DNA from: Streptomyces asiaticus
GTDB taxonomy: Bacteria; Actinomycetota; Actinomycetes; Streptomycetales; Streptomycetaceae
Assembly (NCBI RefSeq): GCF_018138715.1
Contig: NZ_JAGSHX010000006.1
Span: 682,001 to 746,000, forward strand
DNA length: 64,000 bases
Direction of reading: 5' to 3'
Part shown: positions 26,750-36,513 of the stretch, in pieces
Numbering within the stretch: the stretch's first letter is position 1
Layout: each line of letters starts with the position of its first letter
Program-made: the position numbers and the translations under genes
Notes under the pieces: model-generated
What the model was told of the DNA's origin: nothing
The model's input: the letters and a program-made list of their open reading frames with translations, nothing else
The model's database searches: none

Positions 26750-28111
26750 TTACGAGGCGAAGAGGCGTACGGACCAGGTGGCGTGCTGTTCGGCGGCGAT
26801 GTCGAGCAGCGGCGCGGAGGCGGCGGGCAGCGCGCCCGGGCCCTCGTCGAGGGCCCGCCGCGCCGCGTCGGCGGCCCGCGCCACGACCTGGTCCAGTTCG
26901 GGGGCGAGGCGGGCGAGGACGGCGGTGGCGTCGAAGGGGTCGAGGCTCAGCAGCCGTACGGCGGCGGTCGCGGGCCCGCTCACCGCCTCGTACCCGGCGG
27001 CGTACGCGGCGTCCGGCGGGCCCAGCGCGGCGGCGCGCGCGGTGAGTCCGAGCACCACGGGCTGATGCGCCCCGCGCGGCCGGGCGGCGGCCAGGGCGTC
27101 CAGCCCGGGCGACGGCCAGGTGGCGCGGGCGGCGCGCATCAGCTGGCGCCCGAGCCGCCGGGCGGTGGCCCGCAGCGCGGGGCTGGGGGTACGGGCGTCC
27201 GCGGCGTCGTCCAGCGCGAGCGGCTCGAGCCCGGCGGCGGCCGCGGCGGCGAGCCCGGCCGCGGTGAGCCCGACGGTGTGCAGCCGCCCCCGGCAGAACG
27301 CCGCCAGGGAGGCCGCGTCACGGATCCGCCCCGCCGCGACGGCGGCCTCGGCCCCACCGGAATGCGCATGGCCTCCGGCGGGAAACCGCCCATCGGAAAG
27401 AACGAGCAACGCACCGATCCCACCGGGGGCTTCACCCCCGGGCCCCCGTTGCGAGGCCCCCACCGCATGCCCTACAGCCACGTCCTCCGCCCCCGACCGA
27501 GCCCGACCTGGTCCGCCCGATGACGGCGTACCGGGGCGGGCGGGAACGTCGGCCCGGACCCCGCCGGAGGGCGTCTCCTCCGTCCCCGAACGGGCCCGAT
27601 CCGGCCCGTCCGATGACGGCGCACCAAGCGCCCAGGGAGCAGCAGCGGCGCCCCCACCAGAGGCTCCACCCCCGGGCGACCGTCGACCGGCCCCATCCGC
27701 CCTGCCCGGCGACGAGGCACCCGGGGCCCAGGGACCGGAAGCGACAATCCCACCAGGGGCATCACCCCGGACCCCACCGGAGGCTTCACCCCGGACCTCA
27801 CCGGAGGCTCCGCCCCCAGGCGACCGTTGACCGGCCCCATCCTCCCTGTCCGGCGACGGGGCACCCGGGGCCCAGCGGCCGGGAGCGGCGATCCCGCTAG
27901 AGGTTTCACCCCCGACCTCACCAGAGGCTCCGCCCCCGGGCGACCGTTCGCGGGCCCGGTCCGGCACCTCCGCTGACGAGGCACCGGGGGTCCAGGGGGC
28001 GGAGCCCCTTGGTTGTGGGAAGGGGCGGGTTGGGGAAAGGTCCGCCGGCCGGCCACCCGCGGCCGGGCCGTGGACGTCCCCAGGACTGGGCGGTGTCTCG
28101 TTCGTGGGCAT
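26750..28111 (-). CDS. ureF: Urease accessory protein UreF with 230-residue repeat extension
   Basis: The last 220 residues are UreF, starting [20 protein letters not shown], a helical chaperone bridging UreD and UreG. Before it lie about 230 residues of Pro/Gly/Ala/Arg-rich sequence made of three or so imperfect 40-residue repeats ([20 protein letters not shown]). Their DNA is built from the same GC-rich modules found between genes elsewhere. ATG 28111 lies 14 bases after the ureC stop. A GTG at 27481, preceded by GGAGG at short spacing, would give a normal 243-residue protein, so the extension may be untranslated spacer. Confidence 0.85.
   Translation of the reverse strand: MPTNETPPSPGDVHGPAAGGRPADLSPTRPFPQPRGSAPWTPGASSAEVPDRARERSPGGGASGEVGGETSSGIAAPGRWAPGAPSPDREDGAGQRSPGGGASGEVRGEASGGVRGDAPGGIVASGPWAPGASSPGRADGAGRRSPGGGASGGGAAAAPWALGAPSSDGPDRARSGTEETPSGGVRADVPARPGTPSSGGPGRARSGAEDVAVGHAVGASQRGPGGEAPGGIGALLVLSDGRFPAGGHAHSGGAEAAVAAGRIRDAASLAAFCRGRLHTVGLTAAGLAAAAAAGLEPLALDDAADARTPSPALRATARRLGRQLMRAARATWPSPGLDALAAARPRGAHQPVVLGLTARAAALGPPDAAYAAGYEAVSGPATAAVRLLSLDPFDATAVLARLAPELDQVVARAADAARRALDEGPGALPAASAPLLDIAAEQHATWSVRLFAS
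27600..28060. repeat. Repeat array in the 5' part of ureF
   Basis: Three imperfect units of about 120-140 bases, each with AGGCTCCGCCCCCGGGCGAC, GGCCCCAT or GGGCCCGGTCC, and GGCACCCGGGGCCCAG. The outer end (about 28000-28060) is the common intergenic module GGGGCGGAGCCCCTTGG plus GGGAAGGGGCGGG. All units keep the ureF frame open. Confidence 0.75.
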
Positions 28112-28125
28112 GATGGCCGGTCCGG

Positions 28126-29850
28126 TCAGAAGAGGAAGTACCGCTGGGCCATGGGAAGTTCCGTCGCCGGAGCCGGTTCGACGGGCTCGCCGTCGATCGT
28201 CACGGTGAACGTGTCGGGGTCGACCTCGACCCGCGGCAGGGCGTCGTTCTCCCGCATGTCCGCCTTGGTGACCCCCCGCGTGCCGCGGATCGGGGCGAAC
28301 CGCTTGTGGAGGTCCAGCCGGTCCGCCAGGCCGTCGTCCAAGGCGGCCTGGGTCACGAAGTTGACCGAGCCCCTGGCCGCCGCGCGGCCCAGCGCGCCGA
28401 ACATGGGGCGCGGCAGGACCGGCTGCGGGGTCGGGATGGAGGCGTTGGCGTCGCCCATCTGCGCATACGCGATCTGGCCGCCCTTGATGACCAGGTGCGG
28501 TTTGACGCCGAAGAACGCGGGGTCCCAGAGCACCAGGTCGGCCAGTTTCCCGGGCTCCACCGAGCCGATCTCCCCGTCGAGGCCCTGCGCCACCGCCGGA
28601 TTGATGGTGTATTTGGCGACATAGCGACGCGCCCGGAGATTGTCGGCGCGGCCGTCCCCGGCCAACGCCCCGCGCCGTCGCTTCATCACATGCGCGGTCT
28701 GCCAGGTGCGCAGCACCACCTCGCCGATCCGTCCCATGGCCTGGGAGTCGGAGGAGATGATCGAGATCGCGCCGAGGTCGTGCAGCACATCCTCGGCGGC
28801 GATGGTGCTGGGCCGGATGCGGGACTCGGCGAAGGCGAGGTCCTCGGGGACGGCCGGGTTGAGGTGGTGGCAGACCATCAGCATGTCGAGGTGCTCCTCG
28901 ACGGTGTTGACGGTGTGCGGGCGCGTCGGATTGGTGGAGCTGGGGAGTACGTTCGGCTGGGAGACCACGGTGATGATGTCGGGCGCGTGCCCGCCGCCCG
29001 CGCCCTCGGTGTGATACGCGTGCAGGGTGCGCCCGGCGATGGCGGCGAGGGTGTCGCCGACGAAGCCCGCCTCGTTGAGGGTGTCGGTGTGAATGGCGAG
29101 CTGGGCGCCGCTCTCCTCGCAGACGCCGAGGCAGGCGTCGATGGCGGCGGGGGTCGCCCCCCAGTCCTCATGGATCTTGAATCCGAGTGCCCCACCGCGC
29201 AGTTGGGACCACATCGCCTCACTCGAGACGGTGTTGCCCTTGCCGAGCAGCCCGATGTTGACCGGATACCCCTCCAGCGCCTCGAACATCCGGGCGAGGT
29301 GCCAGGGTCCGGGGGTGATGGTGGTCGCCTTGGTGCCCTCGGCAGGCCCGGTGCCGCCGCCGACGAGGGTGGTGATCCCGGAGCAGAGCGCCTGGTCGAC
29401 GAGGGTCGGGGAGATGAAGTGAACGTGGGCGTCGATGGCGCCCGCGGTGAGGATCCTGCCGTTGCCCGCGATGACCTCGGTCTCGGGCCCGATGACGAGG
29501 TCGGGGTGGACGCCGTCCATGGTGTCGGGGTTCCCGGCCTTGCCGATCCCGGTGATACGGCCGTCACGCAGGCCGATATCCGCCTTGACGACGCCCCAGT
29601 GGTCGAGCACGACGGCCCCGGTGATCACGGTGTCGGGGGCGCCCTCGGCACGGGTGGCCCGGGACTGGCCCATGGACTCGCGGATCACCTTGCCGCCGCC
29701 GAAGACCGCCTCGTCCCCGGCCCGGCCGGGCCCCCCGCAGCGGTCCTCCTCGATCTCGATGAAGAGGTCGGTGTCGGCGAGCCGGACGCGGTCCCCGGTG
29801 GTGGGGCCGAAGAGATCGGCGTACGCGGCGCGGTCCAGTTCAGCGGTCAT
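28126..29850 (-). CDS. ureC: Urease alpha subunit
   Basis: The 574-residue catalytic subunit that hydrolyses urea to ammonia and carbamate. It shows nickel ligands HVH (142-144), the carbamylated lysine K225 in [33 protein letters not shown], the mobile-flap MVCHHLNP with the catalytic-site His, and the C-terminal [11 protein letters not shown]. Length is standard. Its start overlaps the ureB end by 11 bases. Confidence 0.97.
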   Translation of the reverse strand: MTAELDRAAYADLFGPTTGDRVRLADTDLFIEIEEDRCGGPGRAGDEAVFGGGKVIRESMGQSRATRAEGAPDTVITGAVVLDHWGVVKADIGLRDGRITGIGKAGNPDTMDGVHPDLVIGPETEVIAGNGRILTAGAIDAHVHFISPTLVDQALCSGITTLVGGGTGPAEGTKATTITPGPWHLARMFEALEGYPVNIGLLGKGNTVSSEAMWSQLRGGALGFKIHEDWGATPAAIDACLGVCEESGAQLAIHTDTLNEAGFVGDTLAAIAGRTLHAYHTEGAGGGHAPDIITVVSQPNVLPSSTNPTRPHTVNTVEEHLDMLMVCHHLNPAVPEDLAFAESRIRPSTIAAEDVLHDLGAISIISSDSQAMGRIGEVVLRTWQTAHVMKRRRGALAGDGRADNLRARRYVAKYTINPAVAQGLDGEIGSVEPGKLADLVLWDPAFFGVKPHLVIKGGQIAYAQMGDANASIPTPQPVLPRPMFGALGRAAARGSVNFVTQAALDDGLADRLDLHKRFAPIRGTRGVTKADMRENDALPRVEVDPDTFTVTIDGEPVEPAPATELPMAQRYFLF

Positions 29851-30154
29851 CGAGCGCTCCTCCCGTCTCCCCGCGCAGCCCCGGCACGATCCGCTCCCCC
29901 GCGATCGGGATCAGGGCGACCTCCACGGGGATGCCCGGTTCGAAGCGCACGGCGGTGCCCGCGGCGATGTTCAGCCGCTTGCCGCGGGCGGCGGCGCGGT
30001 CGAAGTCGAGGCCGGGGTTGGCCTCGGCGAAATGGTAGTGGGAGCCGACCTGGACGGGCCGGTCGGCGGCGTTGAGCACGGTGAGCCGGGTGACCGGCCG
30101 CCCCTCGTTGAGGCGCACCGGCTCATCGGCGTGCAGGATCTCTCCGGGGATCAT
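29840..30154 (-). CDS. ureB: Urease beta subunit
   Basis: A 104-residue structural subunit with [38 protein letters not shown] and [18 protein letters not shown], all family-typical. Length is normal. It overlaps ureC and follows ureA by 14 bases. Here ureA and ureB are separate, as in other Streptomyces. Confidence 0.96.
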   Translation of the reverse strand: MIPGEILHADEPVRLNEGRPVTRLTVLNAADRPVQVGSHYHFAEANPGLDFDRAAARGKRLNIAAGTAVRFEPGIPVEVALIPIAGERIVPGLRGETGGALDDR

Positions 30155-30168
30155 CGAAGCGCCCCCCG

Positions 30169-30471
30169 TCAGGCTATCGGCTGATGGACGGTGACCAGCT
30201 TGGTGCCGTCGGGGAAAGTGGCCTCGACCTGCACGTCCTGGATCATCTCGGGAACGCCCTCCATCACCTCGTCGCGGGTGAGCACCTGGCGGCCGGAGGC
30301 CATCAGCTCGGCGACACCGCGGCCGTCGCGGGCGCCCTCCAGGATGTGGGCGGTGATCAGCGCCGTCGCCTCGGGATGGTTGAGGAGCACGCCCCGGGCC
30401 CGTCGCTTCTCGGCCACGTCGGCGGCCACATGGATGAGCAGACGTTCCTGCTCATGCGGGGTCAAACGCAT
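30169..30471 (-). CDS. ureA: Urease gamma subunit
   Basis: A 100-residue subunit starting [20 protein letters not shown], with [35 protein letters not shown] and [18 protein letters not shown] 30471 is chosen over an upstream in-frame ATG because GAGGTGGGAAGC precedes it and the length becomes the standard 100. First gene of the operon. Confidence 0.96.
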   Translation of the reverse strand: MRLTPHEQERLLIHVAADVAEKRRARGVLLNHPEATALITAHILEGARDGRGVAELMASGRQVLTRDEVMEGVPEMIQDVQVEATFPDGTKLVTVHQPIA

Positions 30472-31791
<1,320 letters not shown>

Positions 31792-31839
31792 CGAGCGCCC
31801 CCACACCGGACCGGCGCCGAGCCGGTCCGGTTCCGTCCG

Positions 31840-32142
31840 TCACTCCTCGCGGCCCGGACGCCGATCCCCGGCGTCCGGGCCGCGGTGTTCCGCCGCGATG
31901 CCGAAGCGCCGCCGTTCGCCCGGAGCGGACGAGGTGGGGCGCATCGAGGACACGGTGCTGATCACCTGCTCCTCCTCGCCCGTCTCGATCTCCTCGAGTC
32001 GCCGCAGGTCCGCGGCTGACACCAGGGCGACAAGCGGCTTCCCGTGGCGCGTGACGACCACCCTCTCGCCGCCGTACACCACGCGGTTGATCAGCTCCGC
32101 GAGCTCTGCACGGGCTTGCGTCACCGGAATCTCGTAAGCCAT
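31840..32142 (-). CDS. Type II antitoxin, Phd/YefM family, without a toxin gene
   Basis: A 100-residue Phd/YefM antitoxin: [40 protein letters not shown] and [11 protein letters not shown] form the DNA-binding and dimerising N-terminal domain. The C-terminal half is charged and likely disordered, as needed for toxin binding. No RelE/YoeB-like toxin lies beside it: the convergent aminopeptidase gene ends 48 bases away. A TGTACA palindrome sits 18 bases upstream of its start. Confidence 0.88.
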   Translation of the reverse strand: MAYEIPVTQARAELAELINRVVYGGERVVVTRHGKPLVALVSAADLRRLEEIETGEEEQVISTVSSMRPTSSAPGERRRFGIAAEHRGPDAGDRRPGREE

Positions 32143-32159
32143 GCTCCCATCATATCTGG

Positions 32160-32176
32160 ATGTACATCCTGTACAT
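32160..32176. promoter_or_regulatory. TGTACA palindrome, probable YefM operator
   Basis: ATGTACA-TCC-TGTACAT is a perfect inverted repeat between the antitoxin start (32142) and the clpP start (32227). YefM proteins bind palindromes with a TGTACA core, so autoregulation is likely and control of clpP is possible. Confidence 0.75.
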
Positions 32177-32226
32177 TTTTTACGGAGCCCACGACACCGC
32201 TGACGACGACGCCGAGAGGTGACGCG

Positions 32227-32862
32227 ATGGAACGACCGACCGCGCGCTATGTCCTGCCCGAGTTCACCGAGCGCACCAGCTCGGGGACGCACACCATGGA
32301 CCCGTACTCCAAGCTGCTCTCCGAGCGCATCGTCTTCCTCGGCACCCCGATCGACGACACCGCCGCCAACGATGTGATCGCGCAGCTGATCCATCTCGAG
32401 CACGCCGCGCCCGACCAGGACATCTCGCTCTACATCAACTCGCCCGGCGGCTCGTTCGGGGCCATGACGGCGGTCTACGACACCATGCACTTCGTCTCCT
32501 GCGACATCGAGACGGTCTGCCTGGGCCAGGCCGCCTCGGCGGCCGCCGTGCTGCTGGCCGCCGGCACCCCGGGCAAGCGCCTGGCCCTGCCGGGCGCGCG
32601 GATCCTCATCCACCAGGCCGCGTTCAGCGAGCCGGTCGAGGGCACCACCTCGGATCTGGAGATCCAGGCCAATGAGCTGCGGCGCACCCAGGAGATGCTC
32701 GAGGAGATGCTGGTGCGGCACACCGGCCGGAGCGCCGAGCGGATCCGGGCCGATATCGACCGCGACAAGATCTTCGACGCCGAGGGCGCGAGGGCGTACG
32801 GGCTGGTGGACGAGGTCACCCAGAGCCGTAAGCGGCCGGGCCCGCCGCCGCGGACGAGGTGA
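32227..32862 (+). CDS. clpP: ATP-dependent Clp protease proteolytic subunit (ClpP paralogue)
   Basis: A 211-residue serine peptidase of the ClpP family. Catalytic Ser104 lies in [14 protein letters not shown], His129 in RILIHQ, and the Asp in the 176-180 stretch before [15 protein letters not shown] is the oxyanion block. AASAA instead of the usual AASMG sets it apart from housekeeping ClpP. Streptomyces has up to five ClpP; this resembles a solitary accessory copy, with no second clpP next to it. It overlaps the following small gene by GTGA. Confidence 0.92.
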   Translation: MERPTARYVLPEFTERTSSGTHTMDPYSKLLSERIVFLGTPIDDTAANDVIAQLIHLEHAAPDQDISLYINSPGGSFGAMTAVYDTMHFVSCDIETVCLGQAASAAAVLLAAGTPGKRLALPGARILIHQAAFSEPVEGTTSDLEIQANELRRTQEMLEEMLVRHTGRSAERIRADIDRDKIFDAEGARAYGLVDEVTQSRKRPGPPPRTR

Positions 32863-33176
32863 GCGCGGTGCTGCCACCGGAGCTGCCCCCGCTGCCCGCG
32901 CTCACCCGCGCGGAGGGGAATCTGATCGACGGCTATCTGGAGGTGGTCGATCTGCTGGGCCGGATCAATCCGGCCCGCGGCCGTGACACCTACGGCAGTC
33001 TGCGGGCCGCCCAGGCGCTGGTGGGGAAGGCCACCGCGCTGCGGGACGCGCTGACGCTGATGCATGAGCGCGGGGAGAGCGAGCTGCACACCGCGACCCT
33101 GGCCCGGGCGCTGCGGGTGCTGGACGGGGAGCGGCGCGCGGAGCGCGTCACGCTGCCCCCGGCGCTGCGGGCCTGA
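32859..33176 (+). CDS. Hypothetical helical protein coupled to clpP
   Basis: A 105-residue protein, mostly helical, with [21 protein letters not shown] and [19 protein letters not shown]. The GTG start overlaps the clpP stop codon, so it is made with ClpP. I do not recognise the family. A helper of, or substrate adaptor for, this ClpP is conceivable from the coupling only. Confidence 0.75.
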   Translation: MSAVLPPELPPLPALTRAEGNLIDGYLEVVDLLGRINPARGRDTYGSLRAAQALVGKATALRDALTLMHERGESELHTATLARALRVLDGERRAERVTLPPALRA

Positions 33177-33189
33177 GGCGGGCTGGTCA

Positions 33190-33274
33190 GGGGCGCGGGT
33201 CGGTCGGGGGCCCGGGTCGGTCGGGGGCCCGGGTCGGTCGGGGGCCCGGGTCGGTCGGGGGCGCGGGTCGGCCG
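33190..33274. repeat. 17-bp minisatellite, five copies
   Basis: Five tandem 17-bp units of GGGGCCCGGGTCGGTCG (the outer two with GCGC, the last with GCCG), followed by decayed copies up to about 33300. It lies in the 443-base gap between the gene ending at 33176 and the NlpC/P60 gene; the rest of this gap shows no gene. Confidence 0.9.
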
Positions 33275-33569
33275 GAGGGGGCGCGGGGCGGCCGGGGGGC
33301 GCGGGGGCCGTCACCGTCGCGCAAGGCCGTCGCCCGAACGGCGGAGTGGAATTCCGGTGCTCCGGGCCGGATCGGCTTGCGCCGCGCGGCGCCCCGGGTC
33401 CGTTCCACCGCCCGCCCCACCACGCCGCAGCACGGCCGTTCGGACAGGTCATGGACGTATGGCGGGACGGTCGGCACCACCCGAACGGCCCTGCCGTGAC
33501 CACCGTCACACCGCGCCCGCTCGAGTCGGAACCGGTGCGCGTCTGCGTGACCATCCCTGGAGACGACAG

Positions 33570-33597
33570 GACCCCGCCACCGCACCGGGGCGGGGTC
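33570..33597 (+). terminator. Leader hairpin just before the NlpC/P60 gene
   Basis: GACCCCGCC and GGCGGGGTC form a perfect 9-bp stem with a 10-base loop, ending 22 bases before the ATG at 33620. It may stop upstream transcription, or act as an attenuator in the leader. Confidence 0.55.
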
Positions 33598-33619
33598 GGC
33601 TCACGAAGGGTGTCGTGTG

Positions 33620-34093
33620 ATGTCTGCGCACATACGTATCCCCAGGATGTTCTCCCGAGCGAGCGCCGTCTCCGCCCTCACCGTCGCCGCCGTGGGCGGC
33701 ACCGTGGCGACGCCGGGCTGTCCACCGGAGGCCGAGGCCGCGACCGTCGCCGCCAAGGCGCTGCGGATCGCGGCCTCCAAGAAGGGCGCACCGTACAAGT
33801 ACGGCGCGGCGGGGCCGAAGCGCTTCGACTGCTCCGGGCTGACGCAGTACGCCTACAAGCGGGCCGGGAAGCGGCTGCCACGCACCGCGGCCGCCCAGTA
33901 CAACCGGACCCGCCATATCAAGGCCGCCTCCCGCAAGGGCGGTGACCTGGTCTTCTTCCACTCCGGCGGCGGGGTGTACCACGTCGGGGTGTACGCGGGC
34001 GGCGGGCGCCTGTGGCACGCCCCCAAGACCGGCCAGGTGGTGCGGCTGGAGCGGATCTGGACCAAGAAGGTCTGGTACGGACATGTGCGCTGA
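33620..34093 (+). CDS. Secreted NlpC/P60 peptidoglycan hydrolase
   Basis: A 157-residue exported cysteine endopeptidase. The signal peptide lies within residues 1-35, and TPGC near 31-34 might make it a lipoprotein, though the lipobox is poor. The catalytic domain has Cys71 in RFDCSGLTQY, His121 in VYHVGVY and His133 in LWHAP. It cuts peptide cross-bridges in the wall. A GTG directly before the ATG is an alternative start. Preceded by a hairpin in the leader. Confidence 0.9.
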   Translation: MSAHIRIPRMFSRASAVSALTVAAVGGTVATPGCPPEAEAATVAAKALRIAASKKGAPYKYGAAGPKRFDCSGLTQYAYKRAGKRLPRTAAAQYNRTRHIKAASRKGGDLVFFHSGGGVYHVGVYAGGGRLWHAPKTGQVVRLERIWTKKVWYGHVR

Positions 34094-34180
34094 CCCGCCG
34101 TAGGCGTCAGTGACCGTGGGTAGGTTGACGGGGCCGGGACACCGCTGTGGACCGGCCCCGTCGACCACCGGAGGCTTCGC

Positions 34181-34576
34181 ATGGCGTATCTCAACCCGGT
34201 CCGGCACATCACCTTCGACGCCCGTGATCCGCACGCCCTCGCGCGGTTCTGGTCCCGGCTGACCGGCTACCCCCTGGAGGACTCCGATCCGGACGGCGAA
34301 TGGGCACTGATCAGCCCGGGGCGACCCGGGGTGCCGGGGCTGCTGTTCCTGCGGGTCCCGGACGCCAAGACCGTCAAGAACCGCGTGCACCTGGACATCC
34401 AGCCGCCGTCGGGCACCCGGGACGCCGAGGTGGAGCGGCTGATCGGGCTCGGCGCGCGGGTGGCGGACGACCGGCGCACGGAGGACGGGCTGGGGTGGGT
34501 GGTGATGTCCGACCTCGAGGGCAATGAGTTCTGCGTGGAGCGCAGCGCCGTCGAGCGCGGTGTGGTGCCGTCATGA
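34181..34576 (+). CDS. VOC family (glyoxalase-like) protein
   Basis: A 131-residue protein of the vicinal-oxygen-chelate fold: VRHITFDARDPHALARFW at the start, NRVHLDIQPPSG in the middle and DLEGNEFCVE at the end are typical of the small Streptomyces VOC proteins. Whether it binds a metal or a drug is unknown. Its end overlaps the next gene as ATGA, so the two are coupled. Confidence 0.88.
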   Translation: MAYLNPVRHITFDARDPHALARFWSRLTGYPLEDSDPDGEWALISPGRPGVPGLLFLRVPDAKTVKNRVHLDIQPPSGTRDAEVERLIGLGARVADDRRTEDGLGWVVMSDLEGNEFCVERSAVERGVVPS

Positions 34577-35778
34577 ACGAGCCCTTCCAGCCGGACCACA
34601 CCTACGACCAGGTGTATCTGCTCTTCGTCGACACCTCCGGGTATTCGACGATCGTCCGCTCGAACCCCAGGGACCGCGCCGCCCACGCCTTCGATCTGCT
34701 GCGCGAGCGGATGCGCGCGCGGATCGAGCAGTTCTCGGCCCAGCACCGCTGTGCCCGCGGCGACTTATGGAGCTGGCGCGGCGACGGGGGCTTCTTCGCG
34801 GTCCACGACGACCGCGAGAGCGTGGCCCGTGATGTCGCGCTGGAGGCGGCCCGCACCTTTCTCACCCTCGATCTGCGCCATCTGCGGGACGAGTTCGCCC
34901 AGGCGGGGGTGGACGGCGAGCTGCATGTGCGGATGGCGCTGCACAAGGGGGCGATACGGCACACCGGCGAGGGCCGGACCGGCACCATCCACTCCCCCGA
35001 CATCAATCTGGCCGCGCATCTGGAGAAGGCGACTCCGCCGGACTGCCTGGCGGTCTCGGAGGATGTGTACCGCACCGCCGGGCCGTACGCGGAGCTGTTC
35101 GCCCATGTGGGAAGCCATGAGGGCAAGGACGTCTATCTGATGGCGGGCGACGGCGGCCCGGGCGGGGCGGCCAAGGCGTGGCTGGCGGGCCGGGGGCTGG
35201 CGGACGGCGCCCCGGTGCACGCGTATCCGGAGCGGCCGAGCCCGCAGGAGAAGGCGCGGCTGCTGGACGCGGCGGACGAAGAGGTCCTGGACATGGGGAC
35301 GGCGCTGCGCACCACCTCCGGCCGGCTGGTCACCACCGAGCGTCCGGCCCGCTTCCGCGACGCGGTCCTCGGGCTGCTGCGCCGGGGCGGCACCTACCAC
35401 TGCTATCTGCTGGACCCGTCCTCGGACGCGGCGGCCACGCTCTCCCGCCAGTACCAGGAGGACATGGCGCGGAAGATCAAGGATTCGCTGGAGCGGTTCG
35501 GCCGTTTCAAGGAGCGCTACGGGGCGGAGGCCGACGGTCTGCGGGTCTATCAGACGGAGGAGTTTCCCGGCTTCTCGGCGCTCACCATCGATATGCGCGG
35601 ACCGAGCGGGCTGATCCTGTATTCCTCATATCTGATGGGCACGAGCCGGTACGGGGTGATCGAGCGCGGCGACATGCCGCACTATCTGATCGGCCCGGCC
35701 GCCGGGCGGGTCTACACCCGGATCCGCCAGCTGGCCGAGGCGCGGGTCTCGGAGGGGCAGGCCCAGCGCGTGCTGTGA
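34573..35778 (+). CDS. Class III nucleotide-cyclase-like domain fused to a conserved C-terminal domain
   Basis: A 401-residue protein. Residues 10-190 match the adenylate/guanylate cyclase catalytic fold: VYLLFVDTSGYS with metal Asp20, WRGDGGFFAV with Asp71, and ALHKGAIRHTGEG leading to DINLAAHLE. The transition-state Asn145 is present, but the usual Arg is His149. Residues 220-395 form a second domain (RFRDAVLGLLRRGGTYHCYL, ALTIDMRGPSGLILYSSYLM) resembling the PLD-like or DUF5919-type sensor part of some regulators. Whether it makes a cyclic nucleotide is open. It is coupled to the VOC gene. Confidence 0.75.
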   Translation: MNEPFQPDHTYDQVYLLFVDTSGYSTIVRSNPRDRAAHAFDLLRERMRARIEQFSAQHRCARGDLWSWRGDGGFFAVHDDRESVARDVALEAARTFLTLDLRHLRDEFAQAGVDGELHVRMALHKGAIRHTGEGRTGTIHSPDINLAAHLEKATPPDCLAVSEDVYRTAGPYAELFAHVGSHEGKDVYLMAGDGGPGGAAKAWLAGRGLADGAPVHAYPERPSPQEKARLLDAADEEVLDMGTALRTTSGRLVTTERPARFRDAVLGLLRRGGTYHCYLLDPSSDAAATLSRQYQEDMARKIKDSLERFGRFKERYGAEADGLRVYQTEEFPGFSALTIDMRGPSGLILYSSYLMGTSRYGVIERGDMPHYLIGPAAGRVYTRIRQLAEARVSEGQAQRVL

Positions 35779-35809
35779 ACGATTCAGCGGACGGGGAGGG
35801 TCCACCGGC

Positions 35810-36238
35810 TCAGCGGACCGGCACGGTCCACGGCAGGGCGATCCAGACGGTCTTGCCGCCGTCCGCGGTCGGGGTGACGAACACCTCGCCGCCCGACTCC
35901 GCGGCCAGACAGCGGACGATGACCATCCCGCGCCCGCTGTCCTGCTGGGTGGCCAGCGGCAGCCACCTGGGCCATTTCGGATGGCTGTCGGTGACCCCGA
36001 TCTCCAGCCGCTGCTCGCGGTCGAGCCGTAGGTCCACGGTGAAGGTGGGCGACTGGCCCACGGTGTGCTCCACGGCGTTGGTGGCGAGCTCGGAGACGAT
36101 CAGCCGCACGGTGTCGGCGGCCTCCGCTCCCGCCCCGAGCCCCCATTCGGCGAGCACGTCCGTGACATAGGCGCGTGCCGCGGGAACCGACGCCGGTGCG
36201 CTCGGCAGAGTGACGGATGCTTCCTGATGGTCTGCCAT
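35810..36238 (-). CDS. ATP-binding protein, RsbW/SpoIIAB-like
   Basis: A 142-residue single-domain GHKL ATPase of the anti-sigma kinase type. The N box is SELATNAVEHT near 49-59 and the G box QDSGRGMVIVRCLA near 98-111. It is divergent from the XRE/DUF397 pair that follows; this trio is a common unit in Streptomyces (AbaA/WhiJ-type clusters), where the ATPase, the DNA-binding protein and the small DUF397 protein are thought to act in one switch. Confidence 0.9.
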   Translation of the reverse strand: MADHQEASVTLPSAPASVPAARAYVTDVLAEWGLGAGAEAADTVRLIVSELATNAVEHTVGQSPTFTVDLRLDREQRLEIGVTDSHPKWPRWLPLATQQDSGRGMVIVRCLAAESGGEVFVTPTADGGKTVWIALPWTVPVR

Positions 36239-36513
36239 GACGGCCTGTCCCTTTCCGGCCGGGGCGCGGCTGCGGACGCGTTTCGAGGGTGGACTTGCGA
36301 AGCCGGTGAAGTCGTGGGCTGCCCCGACGGCTCTACGCGTCAGACTGCCACCAATGGCCTCTCCAACGGGGGCGATCCACCGAGTTATGCATATATCTGT
36401 CGCCCAAAGCGGTGAACTCTGCTACGGAAGACCGGATTTGGAAGGCACACTGGGCCACTGGTGCGACACGCGCTCTGGGTGGCGCGTCAAAAGGAAGGCG
36501 GGAGGGAGAACTG

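Noticed and set aside
33177..33619. Possible ydaO-type (c-di-AMP) riboswitch in the NlpC/P60 leader
   Set aside because: Leaders of actinobacterial wall hydrolases often have one, but the conserved blocks (GGGGGACCC, GGGGTGAATC and the CAGCTCACCTCG-type end) are not present.
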